A stretch of 64,000 nt of DNA from Methanotrichaceae archaeon (lineage in GTDB: Archaea > Halobacteriota > Methanosarcinia > Methanotrichales > Methanotrichaceae): NCBI GenBank assembly GCA_013178225.1, contig JABLXE010000012.1, forward strand, positions 1 through 64,000. Reading direction: 5' to 3'. The notes below the pieces were generated by a model. It did no database searches. It saw only the letters and a list, made by a program, of their open reading frames with translations, and had not been told where the DNA came from. The number at the start of each line of letters is the position of its first letter. The stretch's first letter is position 1. Shown piece after piece: positions 33,602 through 41,813 of this stretch. The translations under genes were made by a program, and so were the position numbers.

Positions 33602-34960
33602 TTGAACCTGGCAGCGCTGACGGTAATCATCTATCTTCTGGCAGTGTTCTTTCTGGGCATCTGGGGAAAGAGGCGGCTTGGAAAGTCTCAGGAGCTCGAG
33701 GAGTTCCACCTTGCGGGCCGCAGCCTGAAGCCGGCCCTCTTGACGGGAACGCTATGTGCAACCGTCGTGGGCGCATCCTCCACTGTCGGCATGGCCGGCC
33801 TCGGATACAGCGTTGGCCTTCCCGGTGCCTGGTGGATGCTCTCCGGCACTGCCGGGCTGCTGCTGCTATCCATCTTCCTGGCGGAGAAGATCAGGGATAC
33901 GGGCGTATCCACCCTTCCTGAGCTGGTGGGCTCATTTTACGGACAGCGCGTCCGGCTGGCGGCATCGGCCCTGATTGCCCTATCCTGGGTGGGAATTATC
34001 GCTGTTCAGATCGTGGCCGCGGGAAAGGTGCTGGGAGCCGTCTTCGGCGGAGATGAAACCCTCTATATGGTCGCCTCTACTGCGATCTTTGTGCTCTACA
34101 CCGCACACGGAGGGCAGAGATCGGTGGTCAGAACGGACCTTTTGCAGTTTCTGATAATATTCGCGGGAATGGCGGCTCTCTTTATCAGTGCTCTGCAGGT
34201 CACCGGAAACTCGATTCTTTTCGACCAGAGCTTTCCCACCTCAGAGGAGATGGGCCTTGGCGGAGTGATTTCCATGCTGTTAGTGGTGGGAGCGGCCTAT
34301 CTGGTCGGACCGGACATGTATTCCCGGCTTCTCTCGGCCGAGAGCCCCAGCTCCGCTAAGAGATCTGCTTTGGCCTCAGCACTGATCATAGTTCCCCTGG
34401 CCTTCATCATAACCTTCCTGGGGATCTTCGCATCCCAGCTCTTTCCCGGAATTCCCTCCGAGCAGGCCATTCCCGCTCTCATGACCGGCCTTCTTCCCCC
34501 CGCCGCCCTGGGACTGGTGACGGCAGCTCTGCTGGCGGCCTTCATGTCCTCTGCCGATACTACCCTTATGACCACCACATCGATTCTCACCCTCGATCTA
34601 TATCGAAAAGCCCGTCCCCATTCCAGCAGAGAGCACCTGATGACTGTTTCAAGACTGATGGTAGTGGCCGCAGGCGCATCAGCGCTGGCCCTGGCAGTCT
34701 CCATGCCCAACATCATCAAGACCCTGCTTCTGGCCTACACCGTCTTTTCCGGCGGCCTGCTGGTGCCTGTGGTGGCCGGATTCTTCCGGGAGAAGCTGGC
34801 GCTTACCTCCACAGGTGCGATGGCGGGATTGATCGGCGGAGGGGGAGCGGCCCTGATCTGGGGTCAGGCCTATCCCCTCCTCGGGCTGGCGGTATCAGCG
34901 GTCCTGCTGTTTTCCGTCAGCTGGCTTGATCGGCGACAAGCTCCGGTTACTGGCAGATAG
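33602..34960 (+). CDS. sodium:solute symporter (SSS family)
   Basis: The 452-residue protein has about 13 hydrophobic segments and SSS motifs: LAVFFLGIWGKRRLGKSQEL, EEFHLAGRSLKPALLTGTL and a GLLLAAFMSSADTTLMTTTS-like region (ALLAAFMSSADTTLMTTTS) that contains sodium-site serines of this fold. Substrate (amino acid, organic acid, vitamin or sugar) cannot be assigned. The start is a TTG at 33602 preceded by a very strong GGAGGAGG; the frame upstream of it is open but lacks the family. Its last 14 nt overlap the convergent gene at 34947. Cytoplasmic membrane. Confidence 0.85.
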   Translation: MNLAALTVIIYLLAVFFLGIWGKRRLGKSQELEEFHLAGRSLKPALLTGTLCATVVGASSTVGMAGLGYSVGLPGAWWMLSGTAGLLLLSIFLAEKIRDTGVSTLPELVGSFYGQRVRLAASALIALSWVGIIAVQIVAAGKVLGAVFGGDETLYMVASTAIFVLYTAHGGQRSVVRTDLLQFLIIFAGMAALFISALQVTGNSILFDQSFPTSEEMGLGGVISMLLVVGAAYLVGPDMYSRLLSAESPSSAKRSALASALIIVPLAFIITFLGIFASQLFPGIPSEQAIPALMTGLLPPAALGLVTAALLAAFMSSADTTLMTTTSILTLDLYRKARPHSSREHLMTVSRLMVVAAGASALALAVSMPNIIKTLLLAYTVFSGGLLVPVVAGFFREKLALTSTGAMAGLIGGGGAALIWGQAYPLLGLAVSAVLLFSVSWLDRRQAPVTGR

Positions 34961-35495
34961 TGGTAACTACCAGAAGGTTGTTGTTTTCATCGCTCTCGGA
35001 GATCGCGTTCTCCGGGTCCACGACAATTGCGATCTCATTGCTCCATCCAGGCTCAGTTGAGGCATCTGCCGGAGCCGGGAAGCCGATGGTGGCAGAGGTG
35101 GACCCGCCTACTGCAGGAACCAAGAGGGTCAGCTCGGAAACCGTCTGGGAGGCACCGTTGACCTGATCGATCACCTTTACAGTTACGGCCTGGTTTCCGG
35201 AGGCGGTGGCCGAAAGAGGGTCTGCCGTCAGTGTCACTGCGAAGGAGACCTGATTGCAGCCAATCTGGGTGGGCTCAGCGGTTGCGCTGAGGTCCATCGA
35301 CGCCCTGGATTCCTGGGTCGAAGCGGACAATCCCAACGAGACCGGCGAGGATGTTGCGGCTCCGGCGGGCTGGTCCAGGAAGCTCTCGTCAAATCGCGGA
35401 ATCCTCTCGGCGAAAGATGGAGACTCCCGGTTCATCTGGGCATCAACTGCGGAAAAAGAAATCAACAAGCCCAGAGCGAGCATTATCTTCAACAT
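34947..35495 (-). CDS. secreted protein with CARDB-like domain
   Basis: The 182-residue protein has a signal peptide (MLKIMLALGLLISFSAVDA), a low-complexity Ser/Ala region and a C-terminal CARDB/APHP-type beta domain (NQAVTVKVIDQVNGASQTVS, then IVVDPENAISESDENNNLLV). The DENNN end is diagnostic for CARDB, a module for cell adhesion or scaffold roles in archaea. One domain only, so it is a small member. The ATG at 35495 starts the signal peptide. It overlaps the convergent symporter gene by 14 nt. Confidence 0.75.
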   Translation of the reverse strand: MLKIMLALGLLISFSAVDAQMNRESPSFAERIPRFDESFLDQPAGAATSSPVSLGLSASTQESRASMDLSATAEPTQIGCNQVSFAVTLTADPLSATASGNQAVTVKVIDQVNGASQTVSELTLLVPAVGGSTSATIGFPAPADASTEPGWSNEIAIVVDPENAISESDENNNLLVVTTICQ

Positions 35496-35759
35496 AACAT
35501 CGTAATTTGGCATGCTCCGCAAATACCGATCCCGAGAATATAATTATTTTGGAATAGCATTCTGAAAGCGCCAGCAGAGACTTTCATTTCCCGGTCAACG
35601 CTTTCCAGGTACCGTCCACCTGCAACCAGCCCCTATTCCCGGCAAAATGGTAGCTGCGGGACTTGGCCTAACCTGCGTCCACATCGCCTCTCTTCGAGAT
35701 GATGAAGTGGAAGAGAAAAGATAATGGCCTCAAAGCAACTGCATCAAGGGTGACTTGAG

Positions 35760-37883
35760 ATGAACGACTCAATTGTGGCCCGGATATCACGCGAACTGTC
35801 TCTTCGAGCCGATCAAGTGGAGGCTGCACGGCGGCTTCTCGACGATGGGGCAACCGTTCCTTTCATCGCGCGCTATAGAAAGGAGGCTACCGGAAGCCTG
35901 GACGAGCTGGCCATCCTGACTATACGCGACCGTCTGGCCCAGCTGAGGAGGCTGCAGGAGCGAAAAGAAGCCGTAACCTCATCCCTGAAAGAGCGCGGGC
36001 TGCTGAGCGCTGACCTGGAAGAGAAGATCACTGCGGCACAATCCCTGACCGTCCTGGAGGACATCTACCTTCCCTACCGGCCCCGCCGCCGCACCAGAGC
36101 AACAGACGCCAGGGAGAAGGGGCTGGAGCCCCTGGCTAGAGAAGTGTTCTCTCAGCAAGAGATGGATCTGGCAGCAGAGGCTGATCGGTTCGTATGCGCC
36201 GAGAAGGAAGTCGGTTCAGGGGAGGAAGCATTGGCCGGAGCCAGAGATATAATTGCCGAGTGGATAAGCGAAGATTTATCGGCCAGGTCTGCTCTGCGAG
36301 AACTCTTCGAGAGACAGAGCACCCTCAGGTCCCAGGCCGTCCCCAAAATGGAGAAGGACGCCGGCAAGTACCGGGACTATTTCGATTGGTCCGAGCCACT
36401 CTCAGAGATCGCATCTCACCGCCTCCTGGCCGTTCTGAGGGGCCAGAGAGAGGGTTTTCTCCGGTTGCATCTATCTCCTCCGGAGGATGAGGCTCTCGAA
36501 ATACTGGACGGCATCTTCTTGCAAGAAGAGAACGAGGCCTCTGATCAGGTGAGGCTTGCCATCAGAGACAGCTACCGGAGGCTGATCCTGCCGTCTCTTG
36601 AAAAAGAGACCGTCTCTTCGGCCAAGGCCTGGGCAGACCGGCAGGCAATCGACATATTCTCCGAGAATCTCCGGCAAATATTGCTCCAGCCACCCCTCGG
36701 CCAGAAGAACATCCTGGCCGTAGATCCGGGTTTCAAGAGCGGCTGCAAGCTGGCGGTCCTGGACAGCACCGGACGGCTTGTGCACAGCGATGTGATCTAC
36801 CCGCACGAAGCAGCGAGAAGAGGACAGGCAGATGAGATGGTGCAAGAGATCTGCGAGCGCTTCGGAATAGAGGTCATAGCTGTTGGAGACGGCACCGCGG
36901 GCCGGGAGACAGAAACCTTCCTGCGAAGCCTCAGGTACCCCCGGAAGACCCCTGTAACTTCTGTCGACGAGTCGGGAGCGTCCGTTTATTCGGCCTCCGA
37001 GATAGGACGCGAAGAGCTACCGGAGCAGGACGTGACCATTCGAGGGGCCGTATCCATCGGCCGGAGGCTTATGGACCCGCTGGCAGAGCTGGTCAAGATT
37101 CCGCCGGAGTCCCTGGGAATCGGCCAGTACCAGCACGACGTGGAGCCAAAGATGCTCAAGATAAAGCTGGATGACGTGGTCGTGAGCTGCGTGAATCTGG
37201 TGGGCGTCGACCTGAACACTGCCAGCCAGCGCCTCCTGACCTACGTCTCGGGTTTGGGGCCCAGGCTGGCGGAATCCCTGGTCAGGTACCGGGACCTGCA
37301 CGGCCCCTTCAGCTCTCGCCAGCAGCTGCTGAAGGTTCCCCGTCTGGGACCCAAGGCCTTCGAGCAGTCAGCGGCCTTTCTCCGGATCAAGAGCGGACCA
37401 AATCCCCTGGATGGCACAGGCGTTCATCCCGAGAGCTACGCAATCGTTGAGGCCATGGCCCGCGACCTGGGCACGAGCGTCCCGGAACTGATGAGCAGGC
37501 CGGAACTGCTGAAGGATATCGAATTGAAAAAGTATGCCTCCGAGAACTGCGGGCTGCCCACCCTGCAGGACATAATTAAAGAACTCTCCTATCCCGGAAA
37601 GGATCCGCGCGCGCAGAAGGAGGCCTTCACCTTCTCCGAAGAGGTAAGGGATATCGAGGATCTGCGGCCGGGAATGAAGCTGCCCGGGGTGGTCACCAAC
37701 ATCGTATCCTTCGGGGCTTTCGTCGACATCGGCGTTCACCAGGATGGCCTGGTCCATATCAGCCAGCTGAAGAACGGTTTTGTGAAAAGCCCTGCCGATG
37801 TGGTGAAGCTGCGCCAGCAGGTCGTGGTGAAGGTCCTGGCGGTGGACAAAGAGAGGAAGAGGATCTCGCTCTCCTTGAAGTAG
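35760..37883 (+). CDS. tex: Tex-family RNA-binding transcription accessory protein
   Basis: The 707-residue protein has the Tex layout: N-terminal helical region with VPFIARYRKEATGSLDELAI, the YqgF/RuvC-like domain (NILAVDPGFKSGCKLAVLDS, VGDGTAGRETETFL), the HhH motifs (GVDLNTASQRLLTYVSGLGP, FSSRQQLLKVPRLGPKAFEQ) and a C-terminal S1 domain (MKLPGVVTNIVSFGAFVDIG, HQDGLVHISQL). Tex binds nucleic acids and affects transcription; it is mostly bacterial but found in some methanogens. GGTGA lies 6 nt before the ATG. The length is near the family norm. Cytoplasmic. Confidence 0.93.
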   Translation: MNDSIVARISRELSLRADQVEAARRLLDDGATVPFIARYRKEATGSLDELAILTIRDRLAQLRRLQERKEAVTSSLKERGLLSADLEEKITAAQSLTVLEDIYLPYRPRRRTRATDAREKGLEPLAREVFSQQEMDLAAEADRFVCAEKEVGSGEEALAGARDIIAEWISEDLSARSALRELFERQSTLRSQAVPKMEKDAGKYRDYFDWSEPLSEIASHRLLAVLRGQREGFLRLHLSPPEDEALEILDGIFLQEENEASDQVRLAIRDSYRRLILPSLEKETVSSAKAWADRQAIDIFSENLRQILLQPPLGQKNILAVDPGFKSGCKLAVLDSTGRLVHSDVIYPHEAARRGQADEMVQEICERFGIEVIAVGDGTAGRETETFLRSLRYPRKTPVTSVDESGASVYSASEIGREELPEQDVTIRGAVSIGRRLMDPLAELVKIPPESLGIGQYQHDVEPKMLKIKLDDVVVSCVNLVGVDLNTASQRLLTYVSGLGPRLAESLVRYRDLHGPFSSRQQLLKVPRLGPKAFEQSAAFLRIKSGPNPLDGTGVHPESYAIVEAMARDLGTSVPELMSRPELLKDIELKKYASENCGLPTLQDIIKELSYPGKDPRAQKEAFTFSEEVRDIEDLRPGMKLPGVVTNIVSFGAFVDIGVHQDGLVHISQLKNGFVKSPADVVKLRQQVVVKVLAVDKERKRISLSLK

Positions 37884-37960
37884 CCTGATCCTAATTTTAT
37901 CACTTCGACAGGCTAAAAGCTCCAGACGAGGCAGCTTTAAGCCTTGCCGAGACTTCCGCT

Positions 37961-39886
37961 TCAGACTCGAGGCTGCTGCTGGCTTATACAGTGAATGGCT
38001 CCGAGTCCATGGACCATCTCCCGGCAGTTGATGCTAACTGCGGTTCGGTCTGGAAATAGGTCCTGAACTATACTTAGGGCTGCCTGATCGTTGGCATGGC
38101 CGAATGCCGGGACCAGCACAACCTCGTTTCCGATGTAGAAGTTGGCGTAGCTTGCCGGAAGCCGTTTGTCGCCGCCCAAAGAGCCAGGCATGGGAAGCTT
38201 GATCACCTGCAGCGGTCTTCCATCCTGATCAGTCTCCCCGCACAGCAGCTCATAATTCTCCCTGAGGACGGAGTAGTTTTCATCTTCGGAACTGTCCTCA
38301 TAGGCGCAGAGAACGGTGCTCGGACCGACAAAGCGGGCTATGTCGTCCACGTGGCCGTCGGTGTCGTCGCCGATTATCCCTTGCTTTAGCCAAATCACCT
38401 TTTGGGCACCCAGATACTCTTTCAGGTACAGCGCCAGCTCATCCTTTCCCAGACCAGGATTGCGGTTGCTGTTGAGCAGGCACTGCTCGGTGGTGAGGAC
38501 AGTTCCCAGGCCGTTTACATCGATGGATCCTCCCTCCAGCACTAGACCTGGAGAAAAGACCCGCAGTTTGAGGTCTTCGTTCATGATGGATGGAACTGCC
38601 GCATCTCCCATCAGCTCGGGATACTTCTCTCCCCAGGCATTGAAGACCCAGTTGACCATCGCCAGATCCTTCTGCTCCCGATTGACCACAAATGTGGGGC
38701 CGTAGTCTCTGAACCACACGTCGGCGTAGCTTGCCAGGTGAAACTTCACCTTCGAGACCTCCACGCCTGCATCCTCCAGCATGGGCAGCACCCGGTCAAG
38801 CATCATCTCGTCCCTTAGCAGGAGGTTTACCCGCTCGCCCACATGAAGGGCTCTTATAATGGAGATATAGGCGCGTTCAACTGCCTCGATTTCCGGAAAG
38901 CTGTCCAGGTCATAGGGCCAGGAAAGCCATACCGCCTCATGGCTCTCCCATTCAGCAGGCATGTGAAAGCCGGCTTTAAGCGGCGTGTCCTCCGGGCAGA
39001 ACCGACCTTTAATCACTTCGACGGCTTCTTCTGCCGGCATTTCCACCAGCGGCCAGTAAAGTTCGGGACGCCGGTTCCTCATGAAGCCCCATCCCTCACG
39101 TACCTCTTGATTCAGGCCCAGGTCAAGTTCAGCCACCAAGGAAATCTCTTCCCTGACACCCGCCTTGGCGATGACGTTCCCAAAGGAATCGCAGGCAAAA
39201 GAGCTTCCCCAGAAGATCAGGTCGCCTTCCTCCCCCACGCGGTTAACGGCCACCACGGCGACTGAATTGGCAATGGCGTGAGCCCTCTGCACCGTCTCCC
39301 AGGCAAGGCGCCAGTCTCCCTCGGGCGGCACCTGGCCCTTTATCCAGCCGATGGCTGTCGGATAGAAAATTATGTCTGCTCCCTTCAGGGCCACGATCCT
39401 TGCCGCCTCGGGGAACCACTGGTCAAAGCAGATCAAAACCGCGAACCTGGCATATCTGGTGTCATAGACTCTGAATTCAACGCCTGCCTGAAAATAGCTC
39501 TTCTCAAAGAAATATGGATCGTTCGGGATGTGAACCTTTCTGTAAGTCTCAAGAAGTGTGCCGTCTGCATCTATTACCGCCGCTGAATTGTAGTAGCCCC
39601 CCTCATCCTCTTCAAACACCGGCACGATGACCGCAGCTTCATATTTGCGTGCCAGTTCAGAAAAAGCCCGGGTGGCCTCTCCAGGTATGGTTTCTGCCAG
39701 AGAAAATGCCTCTTTGTCTTCACGCTGCGGGAAGTACAGAGTGCGACAGAGCTCAGGAAGACAGACGATTCGAGCTCCTTTTGCCATTGCCTCTTCAGCC
39801 CTTTGTAGCGCCCTCTTGAGGTTCAATTCCGGATCTGCCGAAATAGACATCTGAACCAAGCCAACCTTTACCTTTCCCTGATGCAT
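37961..39886 (-). CDS. fused N-carbamoylputrescine amidase and agmatine deiminase
   Basis: The 641-residue protein joins two consecutive enzymes of polyamine synthesis. Residues 1-295 are a nitrilase-fold N-carbamoylputrescine amidase (AguB) with catalytic E45 (CLPELC), K117 (YRKVHIP) and C153 (LICFDQWFPE). Residues about 305-641 are agmatine deiminase (AguA): GFHMPAEWESHEAVWLSWPY, YADVWFRDYGPTFVV, VLEGGSIDVNGLGTVLTTEQ, DDTDGHVDDIARFV and C633 in GLGAIHCISQQQ. Together they turn agmatine into putrescine, with the order of domains reversed relative to the pathway. An arginine decarboxylase is not in the window. The ATG at 39886 is preferred over a GTG at 39898. No frameshift is needed to connect the domains. 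Confidence 0.93.
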   Translation of the reverse strand: MHQGKVKVGLVQMSISADPELNLKRALQRAEEAMAKGARIVCLPELCRTLYFPQREDKEAFSLAETIPGEATRAFSELARKYEAAVIVPVFEEDEGGYYNSAAVIDADGTLLETYRKVHIPNDPYFFEKSYFQAGVEFRVYDTRYARFAVLICFDQWFPEAARIVALKGADIIFYPTAIGWIKGQVPPEGDWRLAWETVQRAHAIANSVAVVAVNRVGEEGDLIFWGSSFACDSFGNVIAKAGVREEISLVAELDLGLNQEVREGWGFMRNRRPELYWPLVEMPAEEAVEVIKGRFCPEDTPLKAGFHMPAEWESHEAVWLSWPYDLDSFPEIEAVERAYISIIRALHVGERVNLLLRDEMMLDRVLPMLEDAGVEVSKVKFHLASYADVWFRDYGPTFVVNREQKDLAMVNWVFNAWGEKYPELMGDAAVPSIMNEDLKLRVFSPGLVLEGGSIDVNGLGTVLTTEQCLLNSNRNPGLGKDELALYLKEYLGAQKVIWLKQGIIGDDTDGHVDDIARFVGPSTVLCAYEDSSEDENYSVLRENYELLCGETDQDGRPLQVIKLPMPGSLGGDKRLPASYANFYIGNEVVLVPAFGHANDQAALSIVQDLFPDRTAVSINCREMVHGLGAIHCISQQQPRV

Positions 39887-39999
39887 GCGGTTCCCCACAA
39901 TTTTCAGGCGTTCTTGGCTTAACTAGGTGGCGGAACGCGAAATCCGACGAAAAAGGATGGCCGATGCCCAGCGTCATTCACAGGCATCTGTTTTCATTT

Positions 40000-41166
40000 C
40001 TATTGAACACCGGAGTAAGTCTCAGGCCTCAGTTCCGGCTGTCCGGTAACGGCGCAGGGGCAGCTTCCCTGCCCCGGACACGCCGTGCTGCTGGTGGGGC
40101 AGAAATGACTGGTACCGCAAATGACTCCTGTCGGACAGCCCTGCCTGCTTGGGCAATCGCTTCCACTCATACAAATGCGGCCTGTGGGGCAGGCAGATCT
40201 GCTGGGGCAGTCGGTTCCCGTAGTACATCTTGTACCGGTCGGGCAGTTGCTACTGGTCGCACCGCAACTGGAGCCGGTAGCACAGCTTGAGCCGGTCGGG
40301 CATAGGGTTCCGGTGGTACAACCAGTTCCTGTGGAACAGCCGGCTCCGGTGGTGCAGGTTGAACCGGTCGCACAGCTGCTATAGGTAGGACATCCGCTGC
40401 TGGTCATGCACCCGCTGCTTGACGGACAGCTAGTGCTGGTGGTGCAACCCGTTCCAGTCGGACAGCTGCCATTTGACGGACATGCGCTATTGGTTATGCA
40501 ACCGCTGTTGGATGGACAGTTGCTGCTGGTGGTGCAATCCGTGGCCGTGGCGCAACCACTGCCGGTCGGACATGCACTGCTGGTTATGCAGCCATCGCTG
40601 GTTGGGCAACTGGTGCTGGTGGTACAGCCTGTGGCCGTGGCGCAACCACTGCCGGTCGGACATGCACTGCTGGTTACACAGCCACCGCTGGTTGGGCAAC
40701 TGGTGCTGGTGGTACAGCCTGTGGCCGTGGCGCAACCACTGCCAGTCGGACATGCACTGCTGGTTACGCAGCCACTGCTGGTGGGGCAGCTGGTGCTGGT
40801 GGTACAGCCTGTGGCCGTGGCGCAGCTGGAACCTGTGGGACAATTCGATCCCGTGGGGCAGGTAGAAGTGGTTGCAGCGCATCCACTTCCGGTCATACAA
40901 TAGCTTCCAGTAACGCACCTGGATCCGGTGGGACATCCGCTAGCAGTTGAGCAATACGATCCGCTAGGGCAGGCCGAACCGGTTGTGCATCCTGAGCCGG
41001 TAGGGCAGTAAGAACCAGTAGGGCATCTCATGCCGGTTGGCGAGCTGGAAGTGGTCGGCATGACAAAGCCCGCACCTGCAGCTATGGCAGTGCTGACAAG
41101 GATTGAGGCCAATATTAGAATATATAGAATTATCATCAATCGAAACCATTTTCTCTCTCGAGCCAC
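40000..41166 (-). CDS. secreted cysteine-rich hexapeptide-repeat protein
   Basis: The 388-residue protein has an N-terminal hydrophobic signal segment (LMIILYILILASILVSTAIA) and then about 55 cysteines almost all exactly six residues apart (C-[PTAVI]-[TS]-[GSA]-[ST]-x). Three hexads have one extra residue. The block CATATGCTTSTSCPT recurs; four 30-residue units are encoded by 90-bp DNA repeats (40471-40830). The mature part is mostly Cys, Thr, Ser, Gly, Pro and Ala, with almost no charge until the C-terminus, which has RPETYSGVQ. The regular spacing suggests a solenoid with stacked disulfides, as in cysteine-ladder beta-helices, or a crosslinked wall protein. The GTG start at 41166 has GGGAGGAG six bases upstream. 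Family unknown to me. Confidence 0.8.
   Translation of the reverse strand: MARERKWFRLMIILYILILASILVSTAIAAGAGFVMPTTSSSPTGMRCPTGSYCPTGSGCTTGSACPSGSYCSTASGCPTGSRCVTGSYCMTGSGCAATTSTCPTGSNCPTGSSCATATGCTTSTSCPTSSGCVTSSACPTGSGCATATGCTTSTSCPTSGGCVTSSACPTGSGCATATGCTTSTSCPTSDGCITSSACPTGSGCATATDCTTSSNCPSNSGCITNSACPSNGSCPTGTGCTTSTSCPSSSGCMTSSGCPTYSSCATGSTCTTGAGCSTGTGCTTGTLCPTGSSCATGSSCGATSSNCPTGTRCTTGTDCPSRSACPTGRICMSGSDCPSRQGCPTGVICGTSHFCPTSSTACPGQGSCPCAVTGQPELRPETYSGVQ
40471..40830. repeat. four 90-bp tandem repeats inside the cysteine-rich gene
   Basis: Copies start at about 40471, 40561, 40651 and 40741; the three later ones differ at only a few bases. Each encodes 30 residues, five hexads. The high DNA identity suggests recent expansion. 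Confidence 0.8.
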
Positions 41167-41813
41167 GTTACACTCCTCCCATGACTGATTTATGATTTGA
41201 ACTATCTTTCTCGGATCACAAAGTCATTTTAGTTTGGGAGTCTGTTTTCCAACTGATTCTATATATATTAGCATCTTATAATATTATCAGTTTCTTGGTT
41301 ATCGGTTAAACAAAAAATGTTTTAACAACATACAATCCTACTAAAAACCATAGATAGACATTCGGTATAATAACAAGCATTAGCCTAATTTGGCTACCAG
41401 TAGCGATCGTGAAGGCCGTTTCGCGCTCAGGCGAAATGGCGGCGAACCCGCATAGAAAGCTTCAGGAGGCGAGGTGTCGCTGCATGAAACCAGTGCCAAA
41501 TTGAGCTGGTCCAAGCCTTAGTTGAATACAAATGCCCTTATCCCAATCTCAGCGGGCTGCGGCCGCTAAATCAAAAATAAAAAAAATATCTGCTGTTTAA
41601 GTATAATATTATTTATTAAAAATAGTAATAATTTTAATACTTTAGTTGTTAATGAAAACATCCAATAAAACTTCAAATATTAGACATCCCAGAACAGTCG
41701 ACAAAAAATTATTTCTATGGGTTATTTGATAATTAAAAACTGTTAATCATGCAAGTCCTTGCGAAATTAAAGGAGATTGGTCGGAGAGCCGCCCATCAAC
41801 GGGGATTGACGAT
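41167..41813. other. 650-base AT-rich intergenic region with a possible structured RNA
   Basis: This gap separates divergent genes. It holds AT-rich promoter-like stretches (about 41255-41290, 41575-41640), a TATA-like box (TATAATAA, 41366-41373) and, downstream of it, a locally GC-rich island of about 150 bp (41395-41570) with a strong hairpin at 41415-41440. No protein gene is convincing here. Confidence 0.55.
41395..41525 (+). ncRNA. candidate structured RNA
   Basis: A GC-rich island inside AT-rich DNA starts about 25 nt after a TATA-like box. GCCGTTTCGC (41415-41424) pairs with GCGAAATGGC (41431-41440) in a 10-bp stem (one G:U) with a six-base loop. The island contains only short reading frames, one of them about 31 codons from a GTG at 41410. 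I cannot assign an RNA family, and the 3' end is a guess. Confidence 0.3.

Noticed and set aside
40471-40830. Regular repeats considered as a CRISPR array
   Set aside because: The 90-bp units are contiguous without unique spacers, keep one reading frame and encode the hexapeptide repeats.
40406-40903. Long open frames opposite the cysteine-rich gene
   Set aside because: They arise from the repetitive antisense codons, carry no signal peptide or ribosome binding site, and read as low-complexity Val/Gln/Leu.
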